A DNA stretch of 11,061 nucleotides from an uncultured Erysipelotrichaceae bacterium (GCA_902795875.1 CADBND010000137.1:1-11061); one strand, 5' to 3'; positions 1 to 6,910 are shown, counted from the stretch's first letter. The notes: generated by a model not told the origin, from the letters alone. Translations and numbers: made by a program.

Positions 1-1113
1 ACGATCACTCTTGCCCCGGATACAGTCAATTCCATCAGTGATTCGGGAACCTATACCCAGATCGACAGCAATGACGTGGATGCGCTGATCTATTCCAAGG
101 CCGACCTCATCATCAACGGCAGCGGCACTTTGAAGCTTTATTCGCAATACAATCACGGCATCGTTTCCAAGGATGACCTGACCATAACGGGTGGAACTTA
201 CGACATCGATGTGATGGGAAGGGGCATCTCCGGCAAGGATTGTCTGAAGATCTCCGACGGTTATTTCGATATCGTTTCCGGTAAAGATGCCTTAAAGTCT
301 GACAATGAAGAAGATGAATACAGAGGATACGTCAATATCACGGGCGGCGAATTCGTCATTACTTGCGGTGGGGATGCCATATACGGATACAGCCTGGTCA
401 ATATCGAGGACGGAAAGTTCGATATCACAACAAAGACTTCTTCCGATACGGATTCATATAAGGCGATCAAGTCGGAAAAACAGATCACGATCTCGGGCGG
501 TGAGATCAATATCAATGCAGCCGATGACGGTATCCATTCCGATCGGGATATTCTGATCACTTCCGCTACGATAAACATCGTTTCGGATGATGATGCGATC
601 CACGCAGATGGAATGGTACAGATCGATGACGGTGAGATCAGCATCGATGCCCATGAAGGCATCGAAGGAACTTATGTTCAGATAAACGGCGGCAACATCT
701 CCATCACAGCTTCGGATGATGGGATCAATGCCGGTCAGAAGATATCTGATTATACCGCTACAATCGAGATCAACGGCGGTTATATTTCCATCGATATGGG
801 TCAGGGTGATACTGATGCGGTGGATTCCAACGGCTATATCTATGTCAATGGCGGTACGTTGGACATCAAGGCAAATTCTCCGTTTGATTACGATGCCGGT
901 GCTGAATATAACGGCGGTACGATCATCGTAAACGGTACGCAGACAGATTCGATCACCAATCAGATGATGGGTGGCGGCGGTATGTTCGGTAATCAGATGC
1001 CCGGACAGCCGGGAGGATTCAATAATGGATATCAGCAAGGACCAGACGGCAGTGAAGTGCCGTCTGATGTTCAGCAACCCGGCGATCATCACGGACATGG
1101 GGGATGGCATTAG
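1..1113 (+). CDS. Carbohydrate-binding beta-helix protein (Cthe_2159-like), C-terminal part
   Basis: The reading frame is open from base 1, so the true start lies upstream; the GTG at 76 is an internal Val codon. The visible 370 residues are repeated short rungs of the form I-x-G-G-x-I-x-I, many followed by acidic turns such as DDGIH, DDAIH and DDGIN. That pattern fits a right-handed parallel beta-helix and matches what I know of the Cthe_2159 family (formerly DUF4353), extracellular proteins that bind cellulose or pectin-like polysaccharides and coordinate calcium. The Asp-rich turns may be the calcium sites (inference). From about base 958 the helix gives way to a flexible Gly/Met/Gln/Pro tail ending in a His cluster (DHHGHGGWH). 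The signal peptide and any anchor would be upstream. The stop codon lies inside the loop of its own terminator, so this gene ends a transcription unit. Family call is fairly sure; the ligand is not determined. Confidence 0.82.
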   Translation, partial: TITLAPDTVNSISDSGTYTQIDSNDVDALIYSKADLIINGSGTLKLYSQYNHGIVSKDDLTITGGTYDIDVMGRGISGKDCLKISDGYFDIVSGKDALKSDNEEDEYRGYVNITGGEFVITCGGDAIYGYSLVNIEDGKFDITTKTSSDTDSYKAIKSEKQITISGGEININAADDGIHSDRDILITSATINIVSDDDAIHADGMVQIDDGEISIDAHEGIEGTYVQINGGNISITASDDGINAGQKISDYTATIEINGGYISIDMGQGDTDAVDSNGYIYVNGGTLDIKANSPFDYDAGAEYNGGTIIVNGTQTDSITNQMMGGGGMFGNQMPGQPGGFNNGYQQGPDGSEVPSDVQQPGDHHGHGGWH

Positions 1114-1125
1114 CCATCCCTTTTT
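1101..1125 (+). terminator. Intrinsic terminator overlapping the stop codon
   Basis: A perfect 8-bp stem, GGGATGGC (1101-1108) with GCCATCCC (1113-1120), closes a 4-nt loop ATTA and is followed by five T residues. The stop codon TAG (1111-1113) spans the loop and the first base of the 3' arm, so the last sense codons form the 5' arm. Confidence 0.85.
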
Positions 1126-1153
1126 AATATTCCTTGTATGTCATAGAATCATG

Positions 1154-1159
1154 TATAAT
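1154..1159 (+). promoter_or_regulatory. Promoter -10 box for the zinc-ribbon/TPM/SPFH operon
   Basis: A consensus TATAAT sits 18 nt before the ATG at 1178, just after the preceding terminator. No good -35 is seen at the right spacing (TCCTTG at 1131-1136 is the hexamer 17 nt upstream). Transcription would begin near 1166, giving a leader of only about 12 nt with a weak AGGT as the sole ribosome-binding element. Confidence 0.55.
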
Positions 1160-1177
1160 AAATATTAGGTAAACAAA

Positions 1178-2221
1178 ATGAGCGAATTGAAAGATTTTAA
1201 ATGTCCCAACTGCGGAGGCCGTTTAGAGTTTGACGCCAATACACAAAAATTAAAATGTCCCTATTGTGACGGCACATTCGATCCGGAGATCTTTGATGAG
1301 GACAATCATTATACAGTGACCAGTGAGAGGTGGGAAGACGAGAATATCGTCGAATACACCTGTCGTTCCTGTGGCGGCACGATCATGGCGGATAAGGAGA
1401 CGGCGGCTTCGTCCTGTCCTTTCTGCGGTAATCCTGTCGTAATGACGAGCAATGTCAGTGGCATCTATAAGCCCAAGAAAGTCATTCCTTTCAAGTTGGA
1501 CAAGAAAGAAGCCAAAAACAGATACAGGGCTTTCCTGAAGGGGAAACCGCTTCTTCCGGATGCGTTCAGATCGGAGGCGGTGATCGATGAACTGAAGGGC
1601 ATCTATGTCCCGTTCTGGCTTTTCGGAGGCAAGGCGAATGCCCGTATGTGGTTTGATGCGACACGTGTGCGTCACTGGAATGAAGGCGAATACATCTGCA
1701 CGGAGACGAGTTACTACAAACTGTTTCGTTCCGGTGCAGTAAGTTTTGCGGATGTACCGGTGGATGCTTCCAGCAAGATCGACGATCTTCTGACTGAATC
1801 GATCGAGCCTTTCGATCTCAGTGAAGGAAAGGACTATTCGGATAACTATCTGGCCGGCTATTATGCCGACAAATACGATCTGCCCGCTGAGGAGACCAGA
1901 CAGAAGGCCAGCAGCCGTATCGCTACTTCAACGACTTCGCTGTTCTCCAGTACGACCGGAGCTTATGACAGTTGCATTCCGTCCTCTTCTTCGATCTCGA
2001 TATCGAATGCCAGACAGGATTATGTTATGTATCCGGTGTGGCTGCTCAATGTCAAATATCAGGGGAAGATGTATACGTTTGCGATGAACGGTCAGACCGG
2101 GAAATTCGTAGGCGATCTGCCCAGCGATAATGGAAAACTGATCAAATATGTGATCCTGGTCTTTCTTGGTGTAACGATACTGATGAATGGGATCCAGTAT
2201 CTGTTCTATATGATGGGGTGA
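1178..2221 (+). CDS. Zinc-ribbon membrane protein, YdjG-like
   Basis: This 347-residue protein opens with two zinc ribbons: Cys pairs at C9/C12 with C27/C30, and C62/C65 with C80/C83. A mixed alpha/beta middle follows, containing a Ser/Thr-rich stretch at roughly 235-275. The C-terminus has one hydrophobic segment (about 322-344, KYVILVFLGVTILMNGIQ) that should insert in the membrane. Proteins like this are often auto-annotated as TFIIB-type zinc ribbon or PriA-like, but only the zinc knuckles resemble those, and no helicase motifs are present. Order and architecture match B. subtilis YdjG (similar length), part of the YdjGHI membrane complex encoded with PspA. The ATG at 1178 places the first zinc ribbon directly at the N-terminus, as expected. 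It is the first gene of a tight operon, with 4 nt before the next ATG. Biochemical role is not established; the zinc ribbons probably act in protein-protein contact (inference). Confidence 0.8.
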   Translation: MSELKDFKCPNCGGRLEFDANTQKLKCPYCDGTFDPEIFDEDNHYTVTSERWEDENIVEYTCRSCGGTIMADKETAASSCPFCGNPVVMTSNVSGIYKPKKVIPFKLDKKEAKNRYRAFLKGKPLLPDAFRSEAVIDELKGIYVPFWLFGGKANARMWFDATRVRHWNEGEYICTETSYYKLFRSGAVSFADVPVDASSKIDDLLTESIEPFDLSEGKDYSDNYLAGYYADKYDLPAEETRQKASSRIATSTTSLFSSTTGAYDSCIPSSSSISISNARQDYVMYPVWLLNVKYQGKMYTFAMNGQTGKFVGDLPSDNGKLIKYVILVFLGVTILMNGIQYLFYMMG

Positions 2222-2225
2222 GGAT

Positions 2226-3476
2226 ATGAAAAAATTATTCAGACTTGCGCTCATCGTGCTTATTGGCTTATTATGCACCAGAACAGTATATGGAAGTTCT
2301 GACCACGTGGTCATTGAAGAGTATCAGGATTATCTGACTTCTGCACAATATAAGGATCTTAATGAGGATCTTGAAAGGGTCAGGAAAAATTACGACATCG
2401 ATCTCTATTTCATCTATGATACTTCCATTGGAAACAGTGAAAACGCAGTAAGGAAATATGCGGATGATCTGCTTGCCAGGGAAGGATCCTGTACGAATAA
2501 TGTCGCGATCGTGGTCTCTTCCGACCATTATTGCATCGAAGCACAAGGCAGTGCGGAAGATATCGTCGAGGAACATGCGGATGCGATCTGGAGCAGGTTC
2601 TATAAGAGGGCTTCCATGATATCATCGAGCGATCCCAACGCCTTTTATGAAGGGATCCGGGAATCCTATCAGTATGTGATCGAACTGATCAATAATGAGA
2701 CCTATCAGAGCAATGCTCCGGTTTCGGAACTGAAGGCACTTGTCAACGACTACGCGAATATCCTTACGGACAGTGAGGAACAGAAACTGAATCAGAGATT
2801 ACAGCAGATCAAAGATAAATACGGTTTCGATGCGGTGATCGTTACGACTGATTCCTATAACGGAATGGATGTATCGGATTATGCGGATGATTTCTATGAT
2901 TATTCCCAATATGGCAAGGATGGCGTCCTACTGGTATGGAATACATCAGAGCCTGAGATCTATATCTCTACCACCGGCAAGGGTTATGACTATTTTACCG
3001 ATTACGGGATCGATCTGATCTTTGATGATATGACCGATGATCTGATCAACGAGCGATATTATGACGCTTTCATGATCTATGCGGATCGGGTCGATGAATA
3101 CATCCGTGATGCAGAAAAGGGCGATATTGTCGATATCGATACCAACGTCAGGAAACCGGGATTTTCCAGATACAATGTGATCATTTCGGAGATAACGGCT
3201 GCCATCTCTTCGATGATCGCCGCACTTTCCCTGAAAGGAAGGATGCGCAATACCACCAGACAACATGGCGCCAGGAATTATGTCGTTCGCGATTCCTTCT
3301 ATCTCAATGGCGCTTCCGATATGCTTGTGAACCGGCACGTTACAAGAACAATGCGTCCCAGAAACAACAGCCAAGGACATTCGAACGGTCCTTCGGGTCA
3401 TTCCATGGGCGGCGGTTCGCATATTCACACGTCTTCAAGTGGCACTTCTCATGGCGGACATGGAAGACACTTCTAG
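2226..3476 (+). CDS. TPM-domain membrane protein, YdjH-like
   Basis: The 416-residue product starts with a signal peptide or signal anchor (residues 1-23, hydrophobic core LALIVLIGLLC, possible cleavage after VYG). Two TPM-like domains follow. One at about 27-157 is divergent. The second, at about 166-295, is clear, with the typical opening VNDYANILTDSEEQKLNQRL and the later YDYSQYGKDGVLLV. A weak, fairly polar hydrophobic stretch at about 318-336 may be a membrane segment. The rest is a basic region and a Ser/Gly/His-rich tail ending GTSHGGHGRHF. TPM domains are found in extracytoplasmic and chloroplast proteins; some have phosphatase activity, and others are scaffolds. The start has GGGGTG 5 nt upstream, overlapping the end of the preceding gene. 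By position and domain this is the YdjH counterpart in a YdjG-H-I type operon. The tandem TPM arrangement is a reading by eye and the first copy is less sure. Confidence 0.78.
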   Translation: MKKLFRLALIVLIGLLCTRTVYGSSDHVVIEEYQDYLTSAQYKDLNEDLERVRKNYDIDLYFIYDTSIGNSENAVRKYADDLLAREGSCTNNVAIVVSSDHYCIEAQGSAEDIVEEHADAIWSRFYKRASMISSSDPNAFYEGIRESYQYVIELINNETYQSNAPVSELKALVNDYANILTDSEEQKLNQRLQQIKDKYGFDAVIVTTDSYNGMDVSDYADDFYDYSQYGKDGVLLVWNTSEPEIYISTTGKGYDYFTDYGIDLIFDDMTDDLINERYYDAFMIYADRVDEYIRDAEKGDIVDIDTNVRKPGFSRYNVIISEITAAISSMIAALSLKGRMRNTTRQHGARNYVVRDSFYLNGASDMLVNRHVTRTMRPRNNSQGHSNGPSGHSMGGGSHIHTSSSGTSHGGHGRHF

Positions 3477-3506
3477 AATAGATAGTCAATCAAAGGAGGA
3501 ACAATA

Positions 3507-4580
3507 ATGGGTTTAGTAAAGGCATTGACCGGTTCCGTGATCGGAACGATCCTCGACACATGGAAGGATTATTTCGTCTGCGATTCACTGGATAATGACA
3601 CGCTGATGGTGAAAGGCACCAAAAGAGGCTTTGGCGGCTCAGGTGAAGTCATCACGAACGGTTCCGGTATTGTAGTCAATGAAGGACAGTGTGCTCTTGT
3701 CGTAGAGGAAGGCAATATCCTCGAAGTAGCTGCCGAACCGGGCAATTACACGTTCGATTCTTCTCTTTCTCCGTCCATTTTCGATGGCGGCCTTGAGGGA
3801 TTGAAGAATTCTTTCAAGGAAGCAGTCGGCAGATTTACCTATGGCGGCGAGGTCAATAAGTCCCAGCGTGTATATTATGTCAACACCAAAGAGATCATGG
3901 ACAACCGTTTCGGTACGTCTACACCGATCCCGTTCAGAGTTGTATTCGATAAAGCTACGGGTTCTGAGGTCGAAATCTCGGTAAGATGCAACGGACAGTT
4001 CTCGTTCAAGATCGTCGATCCGGTCGTTTTCTATACGAAAGTCGCCGGAAATAAAGCTGATCGCTTTGATAAGGATGAACTGCTGGCAATGATGAAGTCC
4101 GAGATGCTGGATGCACTGAATCCTGCTTTCGGCAAGCTTTCCGATGCGGGTATCCGTTATTCCGAACTGCCTTCTCACACGGCGGAACTTAAGGAAGCCG
4201 TGAGTGAAGTCCTCAAGACTCCGTGGGAAGAAAGAAGAGGTATCGCTTTCGAGTCGCTGACGATCAATTCTGTTTCGATCCCGGAAGAGGATGCGGAAAG
4301 GATCAAGAATTTCCAGTTCTCCGCTGTCAACAGAGACAAGGATGCGGCAAATGCGACGATCGTTTCGGCTGTTGCGGATGCGCTCAGAGATGCAGCCAAC
4401 AATCCCAATGGGGCAGCGACCGGTTTCATGAACGTCAATATGGCAACGAATACTGGTTCCCAGTTCTTGCAGCAGGGCGGTGTTCAGACCGCCGCCGGTG
4501 GTGGCTATTGCCCGAACTGCGGCAAACCGCTTCCGGAAGGTGCGAAATTCTGCCCGAACTGCGGAAAACCTGTTCAGTAA
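3507..4580 (+). CDS. SPFH-domain protein with C-terminal zinc ribbon, YdjI-like
   Basis: The 357-residue protein has no signal peptide. Residues about 20-280 form an SPFH (stomatin/prohibitin/flotillin) core typical of the YdjI group, sometimes misnamed 'virion core protein'. Recognisable parts are the N-terminal MGLVKALTGSVIGTILDTWKD, the VVNEGQCALVVEEGNI strand region and the ALNPAFGKL...IRYSELPSHTAEL segment. A linker rich in Ala/Asn/Gly (about 281-333) leads to a zinc ribbon with C335/C338 and C349/C352. An AAGGAGGA ribosome binding site (3493-3500) sits 6 nt before the ATG, the strongest in the operon, so this subunit may be made in larger amount (inference). SPFH proteins oligomerise at membranes; B. 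subtilis YdjI helps recruit PspA to the membrane. A terminator follows, closing the operon. The family call is firm; partners in this organism are inferred from context. Confidence 0.87.
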   Translation: MGLVKALTGSVIGTILDTWKDYFVCDSLDNDTLMVKGTKRGFGGSGEVITNGSGIVVNEGQCALVVEEGNILEVAAEPGNYTFDSSLSPSIFDGGLEGLKNSFKEAVGRFTYGGEVNKSQRVYYVNTKEIMDNRFGTSTPIPFRVVFDKATGSEVEISVRCNGQFSFKIVDPVVFYTKVAGNKADRFDKDELLAMMKSEMLDALNPAFGKLSDAGIRYSELPSHTAELKEAVSEVLKTPWEERRGIAFESLTINSVSIPEEDAERIKNFQFSAVNRDKDAANATIVSAVADALRDAANNPNGAATGFMNVNMATNTGSQFLQQGGVQTAAGGGYCPNCGKPLPEGAKFCPNCGKPVQ

Positions 4581-4592
4581 AAACTGCTTAAG

Positions 4593-4620
4593 ACCCGTCG
4601 TAATGACGGGTTTTTTGTTT
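4593..4620 (+). terminator. Intrinsic terminator of the zinc-ribbon/TPM/SPFH operon
   Basis: A 7-bp stem ACCCGTC (4593-4599) with GACGGGT (4605-4611) around loop GTAAT is followed by a T-rich run TTTTTGTTT. It lies 12 nt after the SPFH stop codon. Confidence 0.88.
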
Positions 4621-4643
4621 ATAAAATAATAATCTGTTATTAT
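4615..4643 (+). promoter_or_regulatory. Promoter for the Na/Pi transporter, overlapping the terminator tail
   Basis: TTGTTT (4615-4620) and TATTAT (4638-4643) are separated by 17 nt, a good sigma-A type promoter. The -35 is made from the T-run of the preceding terminator. Transcription would begin near 4650, only a few bases before the ATG at 4654. An alternative -10, TAAAAT at 4622-4627, has no good -35 and also gives a leader without a Shine-Dalgarno sequence. Confidence 0.55.
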
Positions 4644-4653
4644 ATTAGTACAT

Positions 4654-6273
4654 ATGAAGTTTACAGATATCCTTTCAGTATTGAGCGGTCTTGCGATCTT
4701 CTTATATGGCATGGAGGTCATGGGAAGCGGCTTCAAGCATGTGGCCGGCGGCAAGTTACAGGGAGTACTGGAAAAACTGACGAAAAAACCTGTTATCGCC
4801 ATGTTGGCAGGCTTGCTGGTAACTGCGCTTGTACAGTCGTCCGGTGCAACGACAAGTATGCTTGTAAGTTTTGTTAATGCGGGTATCATGAAGGTCTCGC
4901 AGACTGTCTATGTCATTCTTGGTAGCAATATCGGTACGACGATCACCGGCCATCTGATGGCGATGGATGTGGGAATGGTCGCTCCTTTCCTTTCTTTCAT
5001 TGGCGTCTGTCTGATCATGTTTGTGAAAAACGACCGGCTGAATGCGATCGGCGAGATCATGATGGGTCTCGGCTTTGTATTCATCGGTATGGATACGATG
5101 TCGGGCGGTCTGGCACCTTTGGGTTCTTCTCCGTTCTTCCTGAATATCCTGACGAGTTTACAGAACCCGCTCTTCGGTATACTGGTCGGTTTCGTTTTGA
5201 CGACGATCGTTCAGTCTTCTTCGGCTTCCTTAGGTATCATACAGTCCCTGGCCAAGAGCGGTCTCGTACAGATCAAGGATGTCATGTTCTTTAACCTGGG
5301 GCAGAATATCGGTTCCTGCACGACAGCCATGCTGGCATCATTAAGCTTCAATCGTGATGCAAAGCGCGTTTCGATCATCAACTTTACGTTCAACATCATC
5401 AACGCCTTACTGTTCACGATACTTTATTCCATTCTTCCGTTTGACAGATGGTATGAGATGCTGGCACCGGGAAGAGTCGTCGAACAGATCGCTCTGATGC
5501 ATACTATCACCAATGTCGTTACTTCTTTGGTATGTTTCCCGTTTGCTTCTGCGCTTTCGAAGATCGCTTATCTCATCATTCCCGACCAGGGCAGCGTCAA
5601 ACGTCTGCAGCCGGAAGTTGAACCGACAGTCAAGACGGAAAACAACAGCGTCTTCAATATATTCAGTATCAATATCGAGATGTCCAATATGATGGATATC
5701 GTCCATTCAAGCATAAGGGAAGGATTGACTGCACTTCTGGAACACTATTCGCGGCTCGATCTGGTCGAAAGCAACGAAAAGCAGGTCAATCTCATCAACA
5801 GCGGCATATCGAAGAATCTGATGCTGCTGATGGCTTCCAATCCGAATATGCAGGAATCCAAACAGGCTGCTTCATTGTTTTCAATGAATGTGGACCTGGA
5901 AAGGATGAACGATCATGCGGTCAACATCGCCGAAGCAGGTGATGATATGATCCGCAATGACCTGTCCTTCTCTGTGGAAGCTTACGATGAACTTCAGGAA
6001 CTGGCCGATCTGATCTTTGATTCGATGAATATCGTCGATACAATTATTGATCGGGGAAATAAAGAACTCTTCAGCAAGATCAAGGAGAACGAGGACAAGA
6101 TCGATGATCTTTGCTTCAAGTATCGTGAGATCGAGATCGCCCGTATGCGGGATGACCGTGATGAGGCGGAATCCGGTGTGATCTATTCTGAACTATTGAT
6201 CGATATCGAGAGGATCGGCGATCACATAATGAATATTGCGGAGAGTCTTTGCGATAGTTATGAAGGCCAGTAA
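4654..6273 (+). CDS. Na+/phosphate symporter with fused PhoU domain
   Basis: This 539-residue membrane protein has the two inverted Na/Pi-cotransporter repeats of the NptA/SLC34 type. Each carries the QSS signature: Q61-S62-S63 (VQSSGATTS) with GSNIGTTITG after it, and Q187-S188-S189 (VQSSSASLG) with GQNIGSCTTA after it. Roughly eight or nine hydrophobic segments fill residues 5-310. Residues about 340-535 are a cytoplasmic PhoU-like helical domain, with the repeated metal-site type motif DLERMNDHAVNIAE and DIERIGDHIMNIAE. Family members import phosphate driven by sodium, and the PhoU part is thought to control activity. Length is normal for the fusion. The start matches the family N-terminus (short helix, then IFLYGMEVMG) and is chosen although no Shine-Dalgarno is visible upstream. 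It appears monocistronic, with its own promoter and a terminator overlapping its stop. No pst or pho genes are nearby. Substrate is inferred from family. Confidence 0.92.
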   Translation: MKFTDILSVLSGLAIFLYGMEVMGSGFKHVAGGKLQGVLEKLTKKPVIAMLAGLLVTALVQSSGATTSMLVSFVNAGIMKVSQTVYVILGSNIGTTITGHLMAMDVGMVAPFLSFIGVCLIMFVKNDRLNAIGEIMMGLGFVFIGMDTMSGGLAPLGSSPFFLNILTSLQNPLFGILVGFVLTTIVQSSSASLGIIQSLAKSGLVQIKDVMFFNLGQNIGSCTTAMLASLSFNRDAKRVSIINFTFNIINALLFTILYSILPFDRWYEMLAPGRVVEQIALMHTITNVVTSLVCFPFASALSKIAYLIIPDQGSVKRLQPEVEPTVKTENNSVFNIFSINIEMSNMMDIVHSSIREGLTALLEHYSRLDLVESNEKQVNLINSGISKNLMLLMASNPNMQESKQAASLFSMNVDLERMNDHAVNIAEAGDDMIRNDLSFSVEAYDELQELADLIFDSMNIVDTIIDRGNKELFSKIKENEDKIDDLCFKYREIEIARMRDDRDEAESGVIYSELLIDIERIGDHIMNIAESLCDSYEGQ

Positions 6274-6286
6274 TTTGGCCTTTTTT
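6263..6286 (+). terminator. Intrinsic terminator overlapping the transporter stop codon
   Basis: AAGGCCA (6263-6269) pairs with TGGCCTT (6276-6282) around loop GTAATT, and the T-run continues to 6286. The TAA stop (6271-6273) is inside the loop. Confidence 0.85.
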
Positions 6287-6288
6287 AA

Positions 6289-6294
6289 TACAAT
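6289..6294 (+). promoter_or_regulatory. Possible -10 box for the MarR gene
   Basis: TACAAT differs from the consensus by one base and directly follows the transporter terminator. No convincing -35 is seen, since the expected region lies in the terminator hairpin. Transcription would begin near 6301, leaving a leader of about 33 nt that includes the palindrome at 6308-6316 and the GAGGT ribosome binding site. Confidence 0.35.
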
Positions 6295-6307
6295 GATTGA
6301 ATCGTTC

Positions 6308-6316
6308 GGGGTCCCC
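6308..6316. repeat. GC palindrome in the MarR leader, possible operator
   Basis: GGGGTCCCC is a perfect 9-base palindrome centred on 6312, within TTCGGGGTCCCCAAGAA, where symmetry beyond the core is weak. It would fall just downstream of the predicted transcription start. MarR-family proteins bind short palindromes and often repress their own genes, so an autoregulatory site is possible. It is shorter and richer in GC than usual MarR sites. Confidence 0.25.
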
Positions 6317-6333
6317 AAGAAAGCGAGGTAGTA

Positions 6334-6762
6334 ATGCATTACAATGGTGGATATCTTATCGGGCAGATCAACAAACTGACCAACAGAAGGGTCAACGAGT
6401 TACTGAAAAAGGAGAATATCGAGGAGTTCAACGGAGCGCAAGGTCTGATCCTTTTCGTGCTCATGGACAAGGAAACGCTGACGATCAAGGAGATAGGCAA
6501 GGCCACCGGTCTTGCGAAGACTTCTCTGACTTCGATGCTGGACAGGATGGAAAAGAAAGGGCTCATTCAGATGAAGCAGGATGAGAAAGATCGTCGCTGC
6601 ACGCTCGTATGCCTGTCGGAAAAAGCGAAGACTTACAGAGAAGTGATCGAAAAAGTGTCACAGACGATCAACGAAGAGTACTATAGGGGCATGAAGAATT
6701 CAGAGATCTCCTATTTCGAAGATACTCTGGAGAGGATCACACAGAACCTGATCGATCAGTAG
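6334..6762 (+). CDS. MarR-family transcriptional regulator
   Basis: The 142-residue length is typical of the family. Helical dimerisation segments at both ends flank a winged helix-turn-helix at about 30-95: LTIKEIGKATGLAKTSLTSM (49-68) contains the HTH and recognition helix, RMEKKGLI follows it, and D83-E84-K85-D86-R87-R88 is the characteristic wing motif (the family pattern is D-x-R-D-R-R/K). MarR proteins bind palindromic operators as dimers and usually release DNA on binding small phenolic or other ligands, or on oxidation. C89, next to the wing, is the only notable cysteine. The start has GAGGT about 5 nt upstream. The gene stands alone between two terminators, so its target is not obvious from linkage. 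The lipoprotein gene downstream or the gene itself are the nearest candidates. Confidence 0.92.
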   Translation: MHYNGGYLIGQINKLTNRRVNELLKKENIEEFNGAQGLILFVLMDKETLTIKEIGKATGLAKTSLTSMLDRMEKKGLIQMKQDEKDRRCTLVCLSEKAKTYREVIEKVSQTINEEYYRGMKNSEISYFEDTLERITQNLIDQ

Positions 6763-6784
6763 TTTCATCATCTTTCCATTCGAC

Positions 6785-6814
6785 AAGAGGCCGTCAGAGA
6801 CGGTCTCTTTCTTT
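6785..6814 (+). terminator. Intrinsic terminator after the MarR gene
   Basis: An 11-bp stem, AAGAGGCCGTC (6785-6795) with GACGGTCTCTT (6799-6809), has one G-T wobble and a 3-nt AGA loop. A T-rich tail TTTCTTT overlaps the end of the 3' arm. It is the longest stem among the terminators in this window. Confidence 0.85.
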
Positions 6815-6857
6815 CGGCATGACTGGTATGAAAAGCGGATATCGTTATATCATATTC

Positions 6858-6898
6858 TTGAAGAGGATGTTTCCCGGGCATACTTTCTTTCGTATTAT
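6858..6898 (+). promoter_or_regulatory. Candidate promoter region for the lipoprotein gene
   Basis: Two overlapping options are visible. TTGAAG (6858-6863) lies 17 nt before TACTTT (6881-6886). A better -10, TATTAT (6893-6898), has only TTTCCC (6870-6875) at 17-nt spacing. The MarR terminator lies upstream, so some promoter is expected between 6815 and 6923. Which one is used cannot be decided from sequence. Confidence 0.35.
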
Positions 6899-6910
6899 CG
6901 CCTTGGGAAA

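Noticed and set aside
454..1110. Minus-strand open frame opposite the beta-helix gene
   Set aside because: The antisense reading of a regular repeat rich in GAT/ATC codons stays open by composition. No ribosome binding site or domain supports it.
76..1113. GTG at 76 as the start of the first gene
   Set aside because: The frame is open to base 1, and the upstream 25 codons continue the same beta-helix style (TITLAPDTVNSISDSGTY), so the gene is truncated by the window edge.
1178..2221. Helicase PriA or TFIIB-like function for the zinc-ribbon protein
   Set aside because: Only zinc-knuckle cysteines are shared. There are no Walker motifs, and the protein ends in a membrane helix.
3639..4889. 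Minus-strand open frame of 416 codons opposite the SPFH gene
   Set aside because: It spans the SPFH gene, its terminator, the transporter promoter and the transporter start. Its translation has no recognisable domain and is rich in residues typical of reverse-strand reading. The plus-strand gene is a firm family match.
6297..6584. Plus-strand frame overlapping the start of the MarR gene
   Set aside because: It lies in a different frame from a clear MarR protein, and its translation is low complexity Arg/Gln/Asp-rich with no domain.
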